In this document: piece after piece, positions 1-13,197 of the stretch
Numbering within the stretch: position 1 is the stretch's first letter
Layout of the letters: each line of letters starts with the position of its first letter
Assembly (NCBI GenBank): GCA_013397695.1
Contig: VYZI01000033.1
Span: forward strand, 1,553,776 to 1,617,775
Direction: 5' to 3'
Length of the DNA: 64,000 nucleotides
Origin: Centropus unirufus
Lineage: Eukaryota > Chordata > Aves > Cuculiformes > Centropidae
Notes under the pieces: model-generated
What the model saw: only the letters and a program-made list of their open reading frames with translations
The model's database searches: none
Told to the model about the DNA's origin: nothing
Translations under genes and position numbers: made by a program

Positions 1-3000
1 AAGTCCAAGACATTTTCTGGCTCTGATAATCTTGTGTTAAGCATGATCACAATTAAATACATTCAGTATTGGTTTTAGGGGCTTAGCGGGATGTATTGTA
101 TCAGAAGCAAGAGAAAACAATGCATTTGTTACTGGTTTTTGTTTTATTTTAGGCATTTACTTCCTTGGTGTTCTCTGTTTTTGTGGATGACCTTGATCTT
201 CTTGCAAAGCTAGCACTGATTGCTTTACTTTTCAGTAAAAAAATTTTTAAAAAAGCCCACCAAAAAAAAACCAAAATGAGAAACAAGGCCATCTGTAGCT
301 TTTTTTCTCCTTCAGGTATTCCCAAAGGAACTTGCCCTACTAAACTCCATCTGGCAAATTAACAAAAATCTCTGTCCCCAGATGATCCGTGATAAGACTT
401 TATGCTGCAAAGTGATGTGATGACGCAATTGCTAACAGCTAAGAAGTGCTTGTTCTAGCACTGGCTCTTGGTGACTTACACTGGACCAGATTCAGAAAGT
501 ACTACTGTAGTCAACAGCAGCTGCAAAGTTATAACAGCATACTTTTTCCAGAGCATATAAAAGCCTGCTGGAAGGATTCACCCAAAATGAAAGATGCTTG
601 GCAACATTGCCTCTGTCTTGGGTTGTTTCCTGCTGTGTATTGTAGGGAGAGGACACAAAAACTACACTGCTTGAAAGGAAGATTTAAAGAAACAAGTGTC
701 CATATGGAAAGGAGTGACTTTGTTCTGTTCCCAGGGTGCTATTTAAGAAAGGTGTTTGTATATCTTGGTGACATAAGTTAAAATAAACTATTAAACATTT
801 TGGATTTTCAAGCTCCTGATCCATGAGACAAGGTAGGGAGTACACAGAGGAAGTCAAATATATCTACCAAAGTATTGGACCAACAAGCCATGGTAAAGCT
901 TACAATATAGTTCTTAGCATGATTTTTTTCCTATTTGTTTAAATACCCGTTATCTTTAAAAATCTCCATGGATATCTTACGCCATTGGTTGTTAGGCAAG
1001 GATCCAAGCTTTACTGAGTTCCCTCCATTTTGTGAAATCCTTCCTAGAAGGAAGTTTAAGAGAAAAAAACTCCAGTTAGGGTACTGTTGCCTGGCTGGCT
1101 GACTTCTGTTAAAGAATAAGTGTTTGGCAGGCTCTGATTCAGCCTGGTTGTTTGTACTTGGTTTGTAGATAGCTGTTTCCTTCAGTAGCAATCCTGAATG
1201 ATCTACATGCAATGATTAACGAGGGATACTGAAGATGCTGATTGTCATTTTTCTACTTCTCCAAATATAGCAGCAAAGTCTGATACCTCTTCCTGAAGTA
1301 TAAAGCAGCTGTAGGGAGCAGCTCCTCAAAGGGCACAAAGGGCTCGATTGAAGAATGTTTTTTAACTTACAGCTTTTTTCTGTCTTTTGTTCATGGTGTA
1401 GTGAAAAAAAGAGTGCCAACATATCATTCATGAAGTAAGGGCAAATAGGTAATGGGCTACCTTTAGGCAGTGGTTAGACTCATTGTTAAAAATCAGTATT
1501 GTTTTACTTAAAACCAAGAAGTTTTCTCTGAACTCTTGTCTAAGATTTTTCTGGATCAGAGCATCCTTGGTTTTTCATCCACAGGGGCAGTTGTCATGAT
1601 TTGTAGGTGAAAAGGTAAGAGGATTGATCATGCCAAGCACAAAGAAGATATTAAGTTGGGTCGTGTGCAGCCTGAAGATCCCTGAGCACTGTGGTGTTAT
1701 CAATCTACCCAACTGGACTCTACCTCGATCCTTCATGTAGCTTTCCTTATTTCTTGCTCAGATTGAAAGCTGACATCCATATCAAAGTGGGAGGACTGTA
1801 AGGAAGAGGGAGTCATTGAGAAAGTAAATGCCAAGTTCATTTTTGCTAGGGATAAGTGAGAATGTAGCCAGTTTATACACAAATGTCATAGGCAGAGGAC
1901 TGGCCCTTTGAAAGCCTCTTAAAGGTATAGTTGTAACTCATTATGGAGTAATGCAGAAACCAGTATTATCAAATACTAATGAGTTTGGGGGATAAGATGG
2001 AGACTTCCGTTTCTGCAGTCAAGGTATGCCTGCCAGAAGTAAAATTGTCTGAAAGTAGCGTAACTATTTCTGACAATAGTTAGTTTTGAAATACTTGACA
2101 TTTTCAGTAGATATCAGTTGACTCAGGCAAAGAAATCTCAATTATTAAAGTGTGTAACTTGCAGGGGATGCTCCATGCATCGGTGAATAACACTCCAGCT
2201 TACAGTGAATATAAAGCAGGATATTTTTAAACAGAAAGATAAAAACACAACATGGCCATTATAAGGCTGAAGTGTTACTTTTGTCAGCCTGAGGAGATGA
2301 GTCGGGCCAGAGGCAAGTTTGTGATTTGAGAGAGAGAAATAGAGAGCAAGAGTATGTGAAATAGAAGATGCAGAATAATTCTCAATGGCCCGACTCTGTG
2401 GGGCCAATGGAGATGTTGAGCAGGGGCTGAAATTGCAAGCTCTGGTTTGTCCAGTGTCAGTCATTTTGCTGCTTTTGGCAGTCCTTCACAGGGGCAGTGT
2501 GTCCATGCTAAGGTTATCGCAGTTGTATCTACTCCAGCAGATGCACCAGGCATATGAAGAATGGTGGAAAGCTGAGCTCTGCTTAGAAATCTTTGCCTAA
2601 TAGGGAATGTAATAATAGCAATATAAGAACAGGTCCCATTGTCCTGCCTCTGACAGTGGTCAGGAAAGAGCTGAAAGAGCAGGACAGAATTAGTGATGTT
2701 TTGTTGTTTTCAGTAGCATGTTGCATTCTGGAGCCAGAAGTCATATCCTCGAGGTTAGTAGCCCTTGATGGATCTCTCTTACATGGCTTTGTGCAATTGC
2801 TTTTGGACCATTTTCAATTCTGTCATCTGCAGTATCCTGTGGCAATATACTCTACAGCTGAATAATAACTCATGGAAGAAAGTCTTTTTCCTCTTTGTTT
2901 CAGAGTAACCTTCTGATAGTTCCATCTAGCGTGCCTTCCCTTTTGCATTATTTCTCCTTGCAGTAAAAAATTGTTTGTTTTCAGATATATTAATAACTTG

Positions 3001-5530
3001 ATATGTGCTTGCTATGTGGCCTTCCAAACAGAGTCTGATTTTTTTTAAAGTGTCCCTCAAACAACATTTCTAGAAGGTCAGCGATGTTCATCTATTGTGT
3101 TGATTGTGTGGTGGGATGTACCAAGAATGATGGGACTTATTGCTGCTGAATCCTGCAGGTCCTTATGAGAAAAAATTTAGACCTAAAAAACTTAGCAACT
3201 ATCTTTAAAGTGGCTAGGCTGACCACTTAGGTATTGTTACGTGTAACTGGGAGAGGAAGATGTGGACTTCTAAGTGGACTTCTGTATGGTGCGGTTAGGA
3301 TCATATATGTAACCAGCATCTCATAGAAATCTTGGATCTGAGTGGAGACCAACACAGTTTATCTAAAATCTGCAACTGTGTCTCATCTAAGTGTCTGGAA
3401 GAGGAAACAACTCAACCTGACCAACATCAGACCCATAGTACTGATGCCACTAATATGTTATTTAATCTGCATATGAGACTTTCATTTCTGGGGAACTACA
3501 CTGGAATAACTGCTTCGGTGATTTCTGCCTGCGTAATATTGGTGCATTTTACGACAACGTAGGTCTTCCTGTTTACTTTCCCAACCAACAAGTCGGTCAA
3601 ATAACCTTTTAAGAAATACTGCAGGTCACTTCTGAAGCATGCCTTACTGCATGGAAACCTTTATAGCTGGAATGAATGATATTCTTAGATATTCATGGGA
3701 AACAAACAGCAATAATCCTGACAGGAGGTGTTGGCAGAATGAAGTGTGAACAGGAAGCGATTAAAGATAAAAGGCAATCTCAGGAGTTACCTGTAGTTTG
3801 CTGTGTGATTATAGGTGTGGCTGGAACAGGTCACAACACAACGTAGCACCTGCCGACAACTAAGTGAACTGGGTTCCAAAGTTTGCTTCTCTCCCAGGCT
3901 GGAACTGTGTTATATAACCAGGCCGATCACACCAAATGAAATTCTTGGTGCTTTACACGTGGTTTTTAGCTTTGACTGTGTATGTGCCTTGTAAAAGAAA
4001 TTCTAGTGACTTCTAGATTAAGCTTTCGAGATCTCTAGCATTAAAACGTTTACCTTAATTTTCCTTATAATTATGCAGTGAATGAGGTAGGAGTCTAGGC
4101 AAAACCAGTGTGTGATCATATAATAAGGACTGCCTCATAATGACAAGGAAGGCAAATGATGGTTGCACCATCCACATTCATTAGTGTTTCCCAACCACTT
4201 TGAGTTTTGTGGCTTGTCTTACTTTTTTTTGTTTTGTTTATTTTTAGCCCTATTAACCACCTTCTTTACAGATTTAGTGCAACTTTTAAATAATACAGAA
4301 GGTCATCCATATTATTTATGTGTTTTTAAAAGTATCACTGGCTGGTATCAATTTTTTATCTTTAATTTAGCTTGGCCCTCATTTTTGAATGTGGATATGT
4401 GTGACAAGTGTGCGCCATGTATTTTGTGCATGCTATCTTCTACCATTTCTATGTAAAGAAAGCCTGAATCCCTGAGATTTGGGAAAAGAAACAGAAAAGA
4501 TGAAATAATGAGTAATACTTAGTTTTTAGTGGAGCTCTCCCGCAGTTTCTCTTCCAGTTTACAACATTGATACCTCCCTGCACCATTTATGTCGCTCACC
4601 TTCTTCAGCTTCCAGTACTCTGACCTGTCTTCAGAGGAATCTTCCAAGTCAATCCAGAAAAGAGATGTTTTTCCATGGGGAGCAGGATGTGCAAGTCTTG
4701 CATAGGACACGCTCTTCCTGCAAATAGCTAGCCTTTATCTGAGACCTGTCATTTACGTTTCAAATTATGTGGTCAAGAGGCCGAGTGGACTACTCAGTGT
4801 AATTAGGAACTTATGTATGCAGGAGGTGGGTTCGCAGATCTGAATCTGAGCATCCCTAAACCAGTGGAGGTGGTGGTGACAGAGGAAGATTGAAGGAGAT
4901 CTTAGTGCTACATGCCAAACCCTCTCCATGCTCAGGCCTGTCTCTGGTCCTTGCTCTTAGATAGTAGGTGCTTATCACTCTCCCTTATTTATTCCTACCC
5001 TTGTCTTTCCTCTTTGTGATTCCTTTGTGCTAGTGTTTGTCTTTGTTGACAGGTCTCTCAGCTTGCTCAGACTTTTCAATTGTTTGCCTAGGCTTAGTCT
5101 TTGAAAGTTCAATCTTGTGCTAAGGGATGATCACTGTATCAAGCAGGGGAGTTTGGGGCATTTTGCAGCTCTGCATTTTGGGAAGTTTTCAGCGTGGGCT
5201 CCCTATTTGCTAAAGCAACCAAATATACCAGGTGCAGAATGCATTACTTATGCAAGCCTTATGAATGATACCCGGCACAACAATTTAGACTAACCACTAA
5301 GGTAAGAGGGTGGTTCCAGGATGTACCCACTGTTCTTAAAATATTAGCTCAACAAATCAGCAGTAGGTAAGCAAAAGGAGCAGACTAGTTAGCTAAGCAG
5401 ATTTTTTGTGATGAGTGTCTCTAAGGCACGGCCCCACCTGTAATGAAAAAAAGGCTGGTCTCCCATCTTTCAAGCTGCTGCAGAGAAATTTGCTTAGACA
5501 CTAGAAATGTTGCTGTGTTCTCTCACCTGG
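1..5530. other. Unique AT-rich sequence, no gene seen
   Basis: Open frames here are short (up to 111 codons at 446-781) and show no recognisable domain. The frame at 3332-3562 is protein-like in composition (76 codons) but has no flanking splice signals or homology that I recognise. T-rich runs occur at 4217-4244. I see no interspersed repeat with identifiable ends. Confidence 0.6.
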
Positions 5531-5619
5531 AGAGGGAGTAATTGTTTGGGATACACATGATTTGCAGTTCAAATTCCAGCTCCTCCCTGGGCAGGTCTGT
5601 TTACTTTAAGCTGTTGGCT

Positions 5620-8330
5620 GGGTTTGGGTCTAAGGGCATTCACACACAGAAATGGCAAACAGGTTTGACTTGACTGAGGACTTCACAGTGGGGAGGTTGG
5701 AGGCAAATTGCAAAGCTGTGGCAAATGAAAGACGTGAAAAACGAAGCAGACTAGTTACGTTGAAAAAGTCTCAGTTATCCAGCCTTTAGTTTGGTTTACT
5801 CACATCTTTGAGGGGAAACTGGCTTAAGTGAAAAAGGATAGCTAGACTGCTCCCGGTAGATGTGTATCTTCACCCAGTCTGCCTTGTGTAGTGCTTTCCC
5901 GAGTTGCTTCACTCCTGTATTGCATAATGCTAAGTGACTTTACCCTCAGAGCTGTCAGCTCTGGAAAGGATCGGGACCACCCAGACATGACTAAACTATT
6001 TTTCAAATAGTTTAGGATTAAATACTAGCTGTTGGTCATGCCTCTCAATTAGTTTATTACAGGTATGCTCATATGTGCTTTGAAAACACAGACCAGTAAC
6101 TGCATGAGTTTTTAATTGCTTATGAAGTTAAAATTGCCTTTGCTAGCACCTTTCAAAACATTTTTCTGTGTTGTTTCTAATGTTGGGGTAGAATAGTCTT
6201 TACAGATGTAACCCATCCTGCTGAATGTCTATGTGGCTTTAGAAGACATCTTTCACCAGCTAGTAGAAAGAAATATTTCTTATGGGAAGGAAGAGAAGGG
6301 AGTTTGCAGAAAGCAGAGAGCTCTGACTCACACCTTCAGAGCTCATAAAGGCTTTATTTGCGCTCGCCCTACCAAATGTGCACTATTGAAGGCTTTGTCC
6401 TGCTCTCCAGGGTTTCAGTGGAAGCCATGCCTGAGAAGAGCTTCCATTTAGGCATTGCGTTATGGAAGGTGGTCAAAACACAGCTGTGAATCCCAACAGC
6501 TTTCAACAAAACAGTGAACTACTAGCTCCAAGCCTCATCTTACACCTACTCTGACAGAGCTCTGCACTGTTGCAGCACTTTCTGGTGCTGAACTCAACAG
6601 AGCCTCTATCTCCATCAGATTTTAGCTAGGGAAACAACCGAAACAAACTTTTCTGCTCTCAGATGTGAAGCAAAATGGAGATGATGCCTATGGCTAAAAG
6701 GACATGGCATATGAAATAAAATGAGATGTAAGCAAGGGAGACAACGGTTATGTTATTTGATTTAAATCACACAAAAATACAAAATCATCCATCAAAATTC
6801 ATACTGAATGCTAATTCATTCTCATGCCGAGTAGAATATATGTGGGGAAAATCTATGTTGTCTAGGGTAAAATTTCTAATTAATTTTCTTCAGGTTTGCT
6901 CCAAACTCTGTACCAGCCTTCAGCGAGGGTTCCCGAGTTTGAAATGTGCTACACTGAAACTCATGACACAGGAATCCATGTACAAGTTTTGGAAGTGAAA
7001 TGTAAATTTTCTTTCTACAATATTAATATTTGGTGTAGAGAGCTGCGCTGGGTCCAGCACTGTTGCTATAGTTTGTGTGTTAATATTTGAAAAGAAGAAA
7101 AAAAACCACCAAAACTGGGAGAACATGTTTAGACAGTGGGACAAGAAAGCCAGCAGCCTAAGTGCTTTCTAGGGGCACTGCTTTGAGAAAAGAGAGTAAT
7201 CATGGACTGAGGGCTTGAAGTGGGAAGGTAAAGATACATCCTGGGGCACGGTGTGTAAAGTAGAAAAGAATAGTGATGGGAGGATCCTACCCCCCACATC
7301 AGAGTTTATTCCCAGCTTTTGCAGTTCTGACAACCCTTTTTCCCTTGGGTCTTTGGTTGGTTGGAGTAGTTTTTGGTTTTTCTTTACTCTGAGAAAGAAG
7401 TGAATCCCAGAGATGGTGCCCTTGGGAGGAGACTGGGCCATGTGGCTGGGACAGGGGGTGGAAGGAAGTGCTCGCTTTCTGCAGGGTTGAGCTGCTACTT
7501 TGGTGCTGACCCAAACTAGAAAGCACTGAAAGGGGCAAGAGCAGCCCAGGGTTTCTCTCTCCCACATCTCACTCCAGAGATATATGTAGAAAATAAGCAC
7601 ACCAAGCTGGTGTTACAGGCAATTCACAGGTCCCTCGAGGCTTTTCCTATGTACCTTTTGCACTCTGCTGTGTACGTGCTGCCCTGTGTTGTCCTCTTAT
7701 TTGTTTGTGAGGCATTTGGAGAGATTTAGTGATGTCATTATGCTTTTATTTTAACCTGGACTGATGTTTTTAGATTTGGAAACTAGTGACAGAACCAATG
7801 TCTAAGATGTGTGCAGTTTTCTCTGGGGAAAAAGGAGGAAATGATCATTTATAACTCATGTGAGTCATTGCTGATATTGAAAACCATGTACTGTAAATGT
7901 TTCTATTAAAGAAAAATTTGTATCTATTCACCAGGAAGACTGCAGGCCATCCAGCAGTGAAATCAGTATTTCCGCTGAGGAGACTGGAGGCTCTTCTCCC
8001 TGAGAAGCCTTTCTATTTCTCCTGCAGTATGTATAAAAGACGTACAAAGCCAGCTGGTCAGATGGATTAGAAAGCACTGCACCACGTCAATGGGCACCCT
8101 TGTTTGTGTTGTTGAGAAGAGATTCTTAGTTAACAAAGAAAAAAATGCCTTCCCTGTAATCGCCACTAACGAGGAGACCCTAGTGAAGTTTTTGTTTTTT
8201 TAAAAGGCTTTGGCAAAAGAGGTTTTGGACTCTTGGATTAGTTTATGTTCCCTCCCCCTCCCCACTTGATCGTTAAGGATTTGTCTGAGTCATGGATTTT
8301 TACTGGGCTTGTTAACTCTGTTGTTATTTT
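5620..8330. other. Unique sequence, no gene seen
   Basis: Apart from the hairpin near 6.0 kb, this interval contains only short open frames. The longest (7169-7600, minus, 143 codons) overlaps two other open frames on both strands. That points to a locally stop-poor, GC-richer patch rather than a coding exon. Confidence 0.6.
5991..6015. repeat. Perfect inverted repeat, 11-bp arms, 3-nt loop
   Basis: Arms ctaaactattt (5991-6001) and aaatagtttag (6005-6015) are exact reverse complements around the loop ttc. The flanks do not extend the stem. No coding context is visible. It resembles a terminator in shape but there is no gene here. Confidence 0.9.
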
Positions 8331-8410
8331 TTTTTTCAGCCAAGGGATAAAGAAGTCTTTCAGTGAGAGCCACTCACTGGGGATTAGCTGCGAGTGGACC
8401 GAACAACTCG

Positions 8411-8461
8411 GTGACTCCCCAGAGGAGGTGACCCCTGACTCCTGGGTCAGGTGGTGACTCA
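8411..8461. promoter_or_regulatory. Candidate regulatory cluster of TGAC motifs with an AP-1 consensus site
   Basis: Within 51 bp there are TGACTCC (8412-8418), TGACCCC (8429-8435), TGACTCC (8436-8442), GGGTCA (8444-8449) and a perfect AP-1 consensus TGACTCA (8455-8461). TGACCC and GGGTCA form an inverted pair with a 9-bp spacer, as in nuclear-receptor half-sites. The patch is GC-richer than its surroundings. Function is inferred from motifs only. Confidence 0.3.
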
Positions 8462-8549
8462 TCTCTCGCCTCCTAGCTGAGCCAAGCTGAAGGCTCCCAA
8501 CAAGTGTTTTCTTCGTCCTCCCTGATCTCCCTCTGCGCAGAGGCAACCG

Positions 8550-10700
8550 GTGAAGAAGATGAGCTCTGTGTTATCACAGCTGCTATTCTGCATAACCAGG
8601 GAAAATGATAAAGTAGGTAGAATATCAAAGGATATGGTAACTGTTATTGGAAAGAAACTACAACCTCTTTTACCACCTAAAGGGACTCATCTACTTTCTG
8701 GAAAATTTTCTGTTCTAAATGGTAACTCTACCCATTCCTGATGGCATCATGGATACTGTGGTGATGGCAGCAGAGAAAGCTTTCAAGGGAGCCACTTGCA
8801 CAAATTATAGGAGTTGAGCTCGTTTACTTTGGCTGGGAAATTACGAACATTGCATTTAGGGGGCAAAACACAGTAGGAAGAGGAGCCAAAAATTAAAGTG
8901 AAACCTTACATTTAATGGAGGTCAAATTGTGTGTATGTGAGTTTAATATGGAGATGAGTGTCACTGAACAAATGAGTTATGCAGATTAACCCATTTTCTC
9001 AAAAGCAGAGTTAAGTACTATCCCATCCACTGTTTTACACAATCTTTGAAATTCTGGCTGATTTACAGACCAGTCAACTGCATCTTTTATCAGGTTATCA
9101 AGGGCTTAGACCAGCTAATGATGAAAAAGTATCCAACCTACTCTATTGAAATGCCTGTCAGTCACTGCAGTGTACCAAAGGATTTTCAAGAAACAGTTGT
9201 GAAAAAAGAACTTTTCCCTCCTAGCTCTTATTAGAGGAAAAGTACAAATCACTTTCATTGTTGGAAGGGAGTGTCAGCTCAGACAGAGTCAGGTTTAGTG
9301 ATGTGTGTTATTTTTTAATGTGAATAAACTGGGTGGAATTAGATGAACCTCTATCGCATTAAAGCATTGCTCCTTAAAATCAGATTTCCTAATAAGGCAA
9401 AAGAATTAAGCTCCAGTGCAACTTGCATGCCCTGGCATACAGTGAATGAGTGAAGAGGGGAAATTGTGATATTAAATATACTATACATGTTTAAGTATGA
9501 ATGTATTTAAGCATTTTATATATATTGCGCAAATACAAATGTGTTAGCTTTTTAGTTCCCAGCTATTAATTAGTAGTTGAGTTCTTGTAACTGTGCACGG
9601 CAGAGGAACACTCTTAGAGCCTTTTTTAAATGGAGAAGGCTGTAGCAGCTGTAGAGGTATTTAGGGAGTGTTTCTGTACATGAGGAGGCAGGTAAATAGG
9701 AAGAAATTGTGTAAAAAAACTGGCGAAGAGAAGGAGTAATCAAGGAGGGACAGATGATCTGCAATTAGCATGGAAGGAGGAAGGCCTTTAAGATTAAGAA
9801 TCAGGCAAACTTTGTACTTTGCCAGCATCTCCTTTGTTACTCTCTGCAGATGTGGGCATTTTTTTCCCAAGTTGTTTGCAGATGATAAAAGGCCTGACCA
9901 ATATAAGCAGTTTTAAAACTGTTAGACATTGGGCAACACAGAAAAGTGAGTGCATCAAAGTTACACTATGGAAAGCCAGGGCAAAAATTATTAGATTATG
10001 TACAAATTCTCCCTGCAGGCTGTCATGGTCCTTACGGTCCTGAAGTAAAGGTTTGTGGCAGACTGCTACGAGGAGTTCGGGTAGAGCTGCAGCTGGTGTT
10101 TTCAGTCCTTGCCTGAAAAGAAACCTCCTTCATCTTATTGTTCTTCTTCCCTGCACTTAGGTGTCTACTACCCACTGGGCCAGCGGCAAGTTGAGCACTG
10201 GTCAGACCCTGAGTGAAATGGATTCAACTCACTGGCCTGGAAGAAAACTAACATGACAAAAAAAGTTAATTGTTTGCTCCTGGGTTAATGAACTGAATCA
10301 GCTTAGTGAAGGCTCTGATGAACATTAGTTTGATGCAAGAGAAAGAGCACGTTAGCATGGCTGGGATGGAGAGAAGCAAAGACAGGGCAGCAGTGCAGGA
10401 TGTGCTACTTCTGGCAATGATAAACTAACTGTGAGAATGACTCAACTCTGACATGTAACTTCCGCTGAAGGGTCCTAATACTGGACTGTGAAACAGGAAC
10501 TGCTTTACGCACAAGCTGCACCATTGCCTGTCATTATCGTAAACAGCCAATGGTACGCGTGCTATAACAAGAGATTAGAACACATACAGGACTTCTAAGT
10601 TCATTCAGTGGGAGAGAAAATCACACATGATAATGTTGTTGAATACACCACTGCAAATAACTTTGGTACTGTAAAGGTGAAGGTTGTATCAGAATTTACT
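8550..10700. other. Unique sequence, no gene seen
   Basis: Short open frames only. The 62-codon frame at 9046-9234 has a protein-like composition but no recognised homology. An AT-rich stretch with 'tatatatattgcgc'-like sequence lies at 9470-9560. Confidence 0.6.
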
Positions 10701-10709
10701 GGGAGGGCT

Positions 10710-10770
10710 ATTTATCATTTATCATTTATTATTTATTATTTATTATTTATTATTTATTATTTATTATTTA
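10710..10770 (+). repeat. Microsatellite, 7-bp unit (ATTTATT)n
   Basis: Eight complete heptamers plus a 5-base remainder are visible. The first two units are ATTTATC and the next six are exact ATTTATT. The array is pure apart from that T/C change, so it is young or maintained by slippage. It creates apparent peptides rich in Tyr, Leu and Ile in all frames; these are artefacts. On plus-strand RNA each junction would form the AU-rich nonamer TTATTTATT. Confidence 0.97.
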
Positions 10771-10774
10771 GTCT

Positions 10775-13190
10775 TATTCATCTGGAGATTTATTCACAGT
10801 CTCCCTATAACAATCATGAAAGCACTGCCCTCTCAAAGAAGAAACACTGTGTCTGTAGAATATGATGAAAAAGCCTTAATCATGGATTAATTTCCTTAGA
10901 TTGGCCTTTCAGGGTGCTCCAGGGTTCCCCATTTATTTTGCTTCTGAAAAACATTGATCATGGCCGTATTATGCTTGTCACAAGAGCCTTTTTGGAAGCT
11001 CTGTTTCACATCAACTAGCCAAGTCGTTGTGTTGTGCTGGAGGTTAGGGCTAAGACCTTTGCCTCTCAAGGTGACACAAGAATTTTGGCAGAGAACAAAT
11101 TATGTTCTAATTTGTTGAAAGTATGAAGGAGAAGGCTTGCATTTCATAGTGTGTTCGCAGCTTCAGTGAGTTTGAACAATCGAGTCTCTAAGGAATATCT
11201 GTGGTAAGCAGTACGAGCAGAGGAAAGGTTTTTTTCCTTTCCTGTAGTAAAGAGAGAAGTTTGAGATTTTACTCTTAAATGTTTTGCCCTTATTTCTTTT
11301 TTTTCCTTATAATGTCTTCCCCACCTTGAACACTTTTTTCTCATTTCCCTCTTTTGTTCAATACATATAGCTAACAGAGAATAAGCATATTACTTGATTC
11401 AGAAGGTTTTCTTTGCTCACAATGTAAGGACAAACCATTTTCCAAGTAATAAAGTTTTGCAGACAGTGAATTGTGGAAGTTCACATGTAGGTGTTACTGT
11501 GGGAAACGCCCTTTACCCGTTCCTAGCTTGTACCTGGTGTTAATGACATGCTTTCCAGCACATCTGTACTTCCTTTGCAACTCTCTATGGTCTTTGGCAG
11601 AAGAGATGGAAGTGCTTCAGCTTTGGGTTCGTTGCACAGAGATGAAGAAGTCTCTCTGCCCTTCCTTGGAACGGCTTTTGCACAGTAGAGTAGGCTATAG
11701 TAGCAGTCTATGGGCTGGGGTTAGCTCTACCTGGATAAACTAAGCCTGTTGGTACCAACTTGTCATCAAAGATTATGAAATAGCATTTGTGGATATGAGG
11801 ACATGATATGTTGCACCATCGCCCTTCAAACACCTAATAGATTTCCTGCTGAAACAAGACATCATACAAAGGTCTCTCAGCCTGGAGTGTATCAGAGAAG
11901 GAACGAACCACACATCTCTGCACTGGTCACACTTCAAAGGATAGCCTTTAAATATAAAAAAATAAACATTTTTGCATTTTTGTTAATTTTAATAAACCAC
12001 TCCATCTTCAATACTCTTTCAAGTTAACTGCAACATTTATTGGTATAACTGAATAACTAGCGTGTTTAGGATAGGTAGAGATATCAGAAAGAGTCAGAAA
12101 CCATACAGTTGTCTTTGAGACAGTCATTTGTAGCAAATTCAGGCATTAGTCACATTTGAAAAGTTCATAAAGTCTAAAGAAGAGTTCTGCTCCGACCTGA
12201 GCTGGCTATTAGCTTTCACACACTATTGTTAGTAGTGTTGCAGCTTCTTTCCTCAAAAGAAGTAATAGACTTTCTTTCCAGGAGGAGGACTCCATGGAAA
12301 TTTAGACTCTTATTTCAGGATTTTTTTCTTTAAGTTACAAATACCCTTGGAAATAAATCTGCAAATGTAAGATATAAATCAGATCAGCTGGAGCAGTTCA
12401 TTCCATGGGTCATGCACAGAATATTTAGGTGTTCCTCACATGTCATCCAGCCTTTTTTTACGTTCTTGACTAAAACGTGATGGCATTGTGTGGACAGTAA
12501 AATTAACATTCTGTTGACTCCCCAGCCTGCTGCTAACCACCCGGAATTAAGTTATTTTTATAAATGACGTATTTTCTATAAGCAGCTGTATGGAAAGGCC
12601 TGGCATGCTTTCTGCGGTCATCTGTGATTGCAGACACTCCAGGATAAGGCAGATGTGCTGCAAATGTGGTATGTCTGTGTGTTGGCAAAGGCATTGATGA
12701 CTAGCCAGCTAAGTTACCAAGGCATAGGCCACCTACTCTCCACATTTAAGCCTTCCGTATGTCTTAAAGCTGGAAATTGAGTTAAATGGTGTCAAACTGG
12801 AAGTATCCACAAAATCTGAATGTAGAGCCCAACGGGACTTTTAGCCTGGCAGACTGGTTTAACCAAGAATTTCTATAAAATGAATGATGTACACTGGTAT
12901 TTGTTTCTCCAAATTTACTGAAGTTTTTCTTTGGCACTGTTAGAGAGAGGGTGTCTCACTGGGGACCCTTCAGTGTTCCTTACTACTGTTTGCAGCTGCC
13001 AATATGGTCCTTTTTCCTTTTCTGCTCTACATATTTCTTTCCTTTTTCTATTTTGTGTGAGGTCAGGCAAACTAAATAGAGAGTACTTTAGGTGTTTAGG
13101 GTCATCTTCCCTTGGGCCTGTGTGCTTTCTGTCACCTTTTATTTTGAGACACCTTTGGATTTCTATGGGAGGAAAGTAAACTGTGACTGA
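10775..13190. other. Unique sequence between microsatellite and CR1 fragment
   Basis: No repeat with identifiable ends and no recognisable coding segment. The longest open frame is 90 codons (11471-11743). Confidence 0.6.
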
Positions 13191-13197
13191 CTGAAGT

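Noticed and set aside
7169..7600. 143-codon minus-strand open frame
   Set aside because: It overlaps open frames on both strands; no domain or splice context.
10608..10890. Two overlapping frames rich in Tyr-Leu-Ile repeats
   Set aside because: The repeats are the translation of the 7-bp microsatellite, not a repeat protein.
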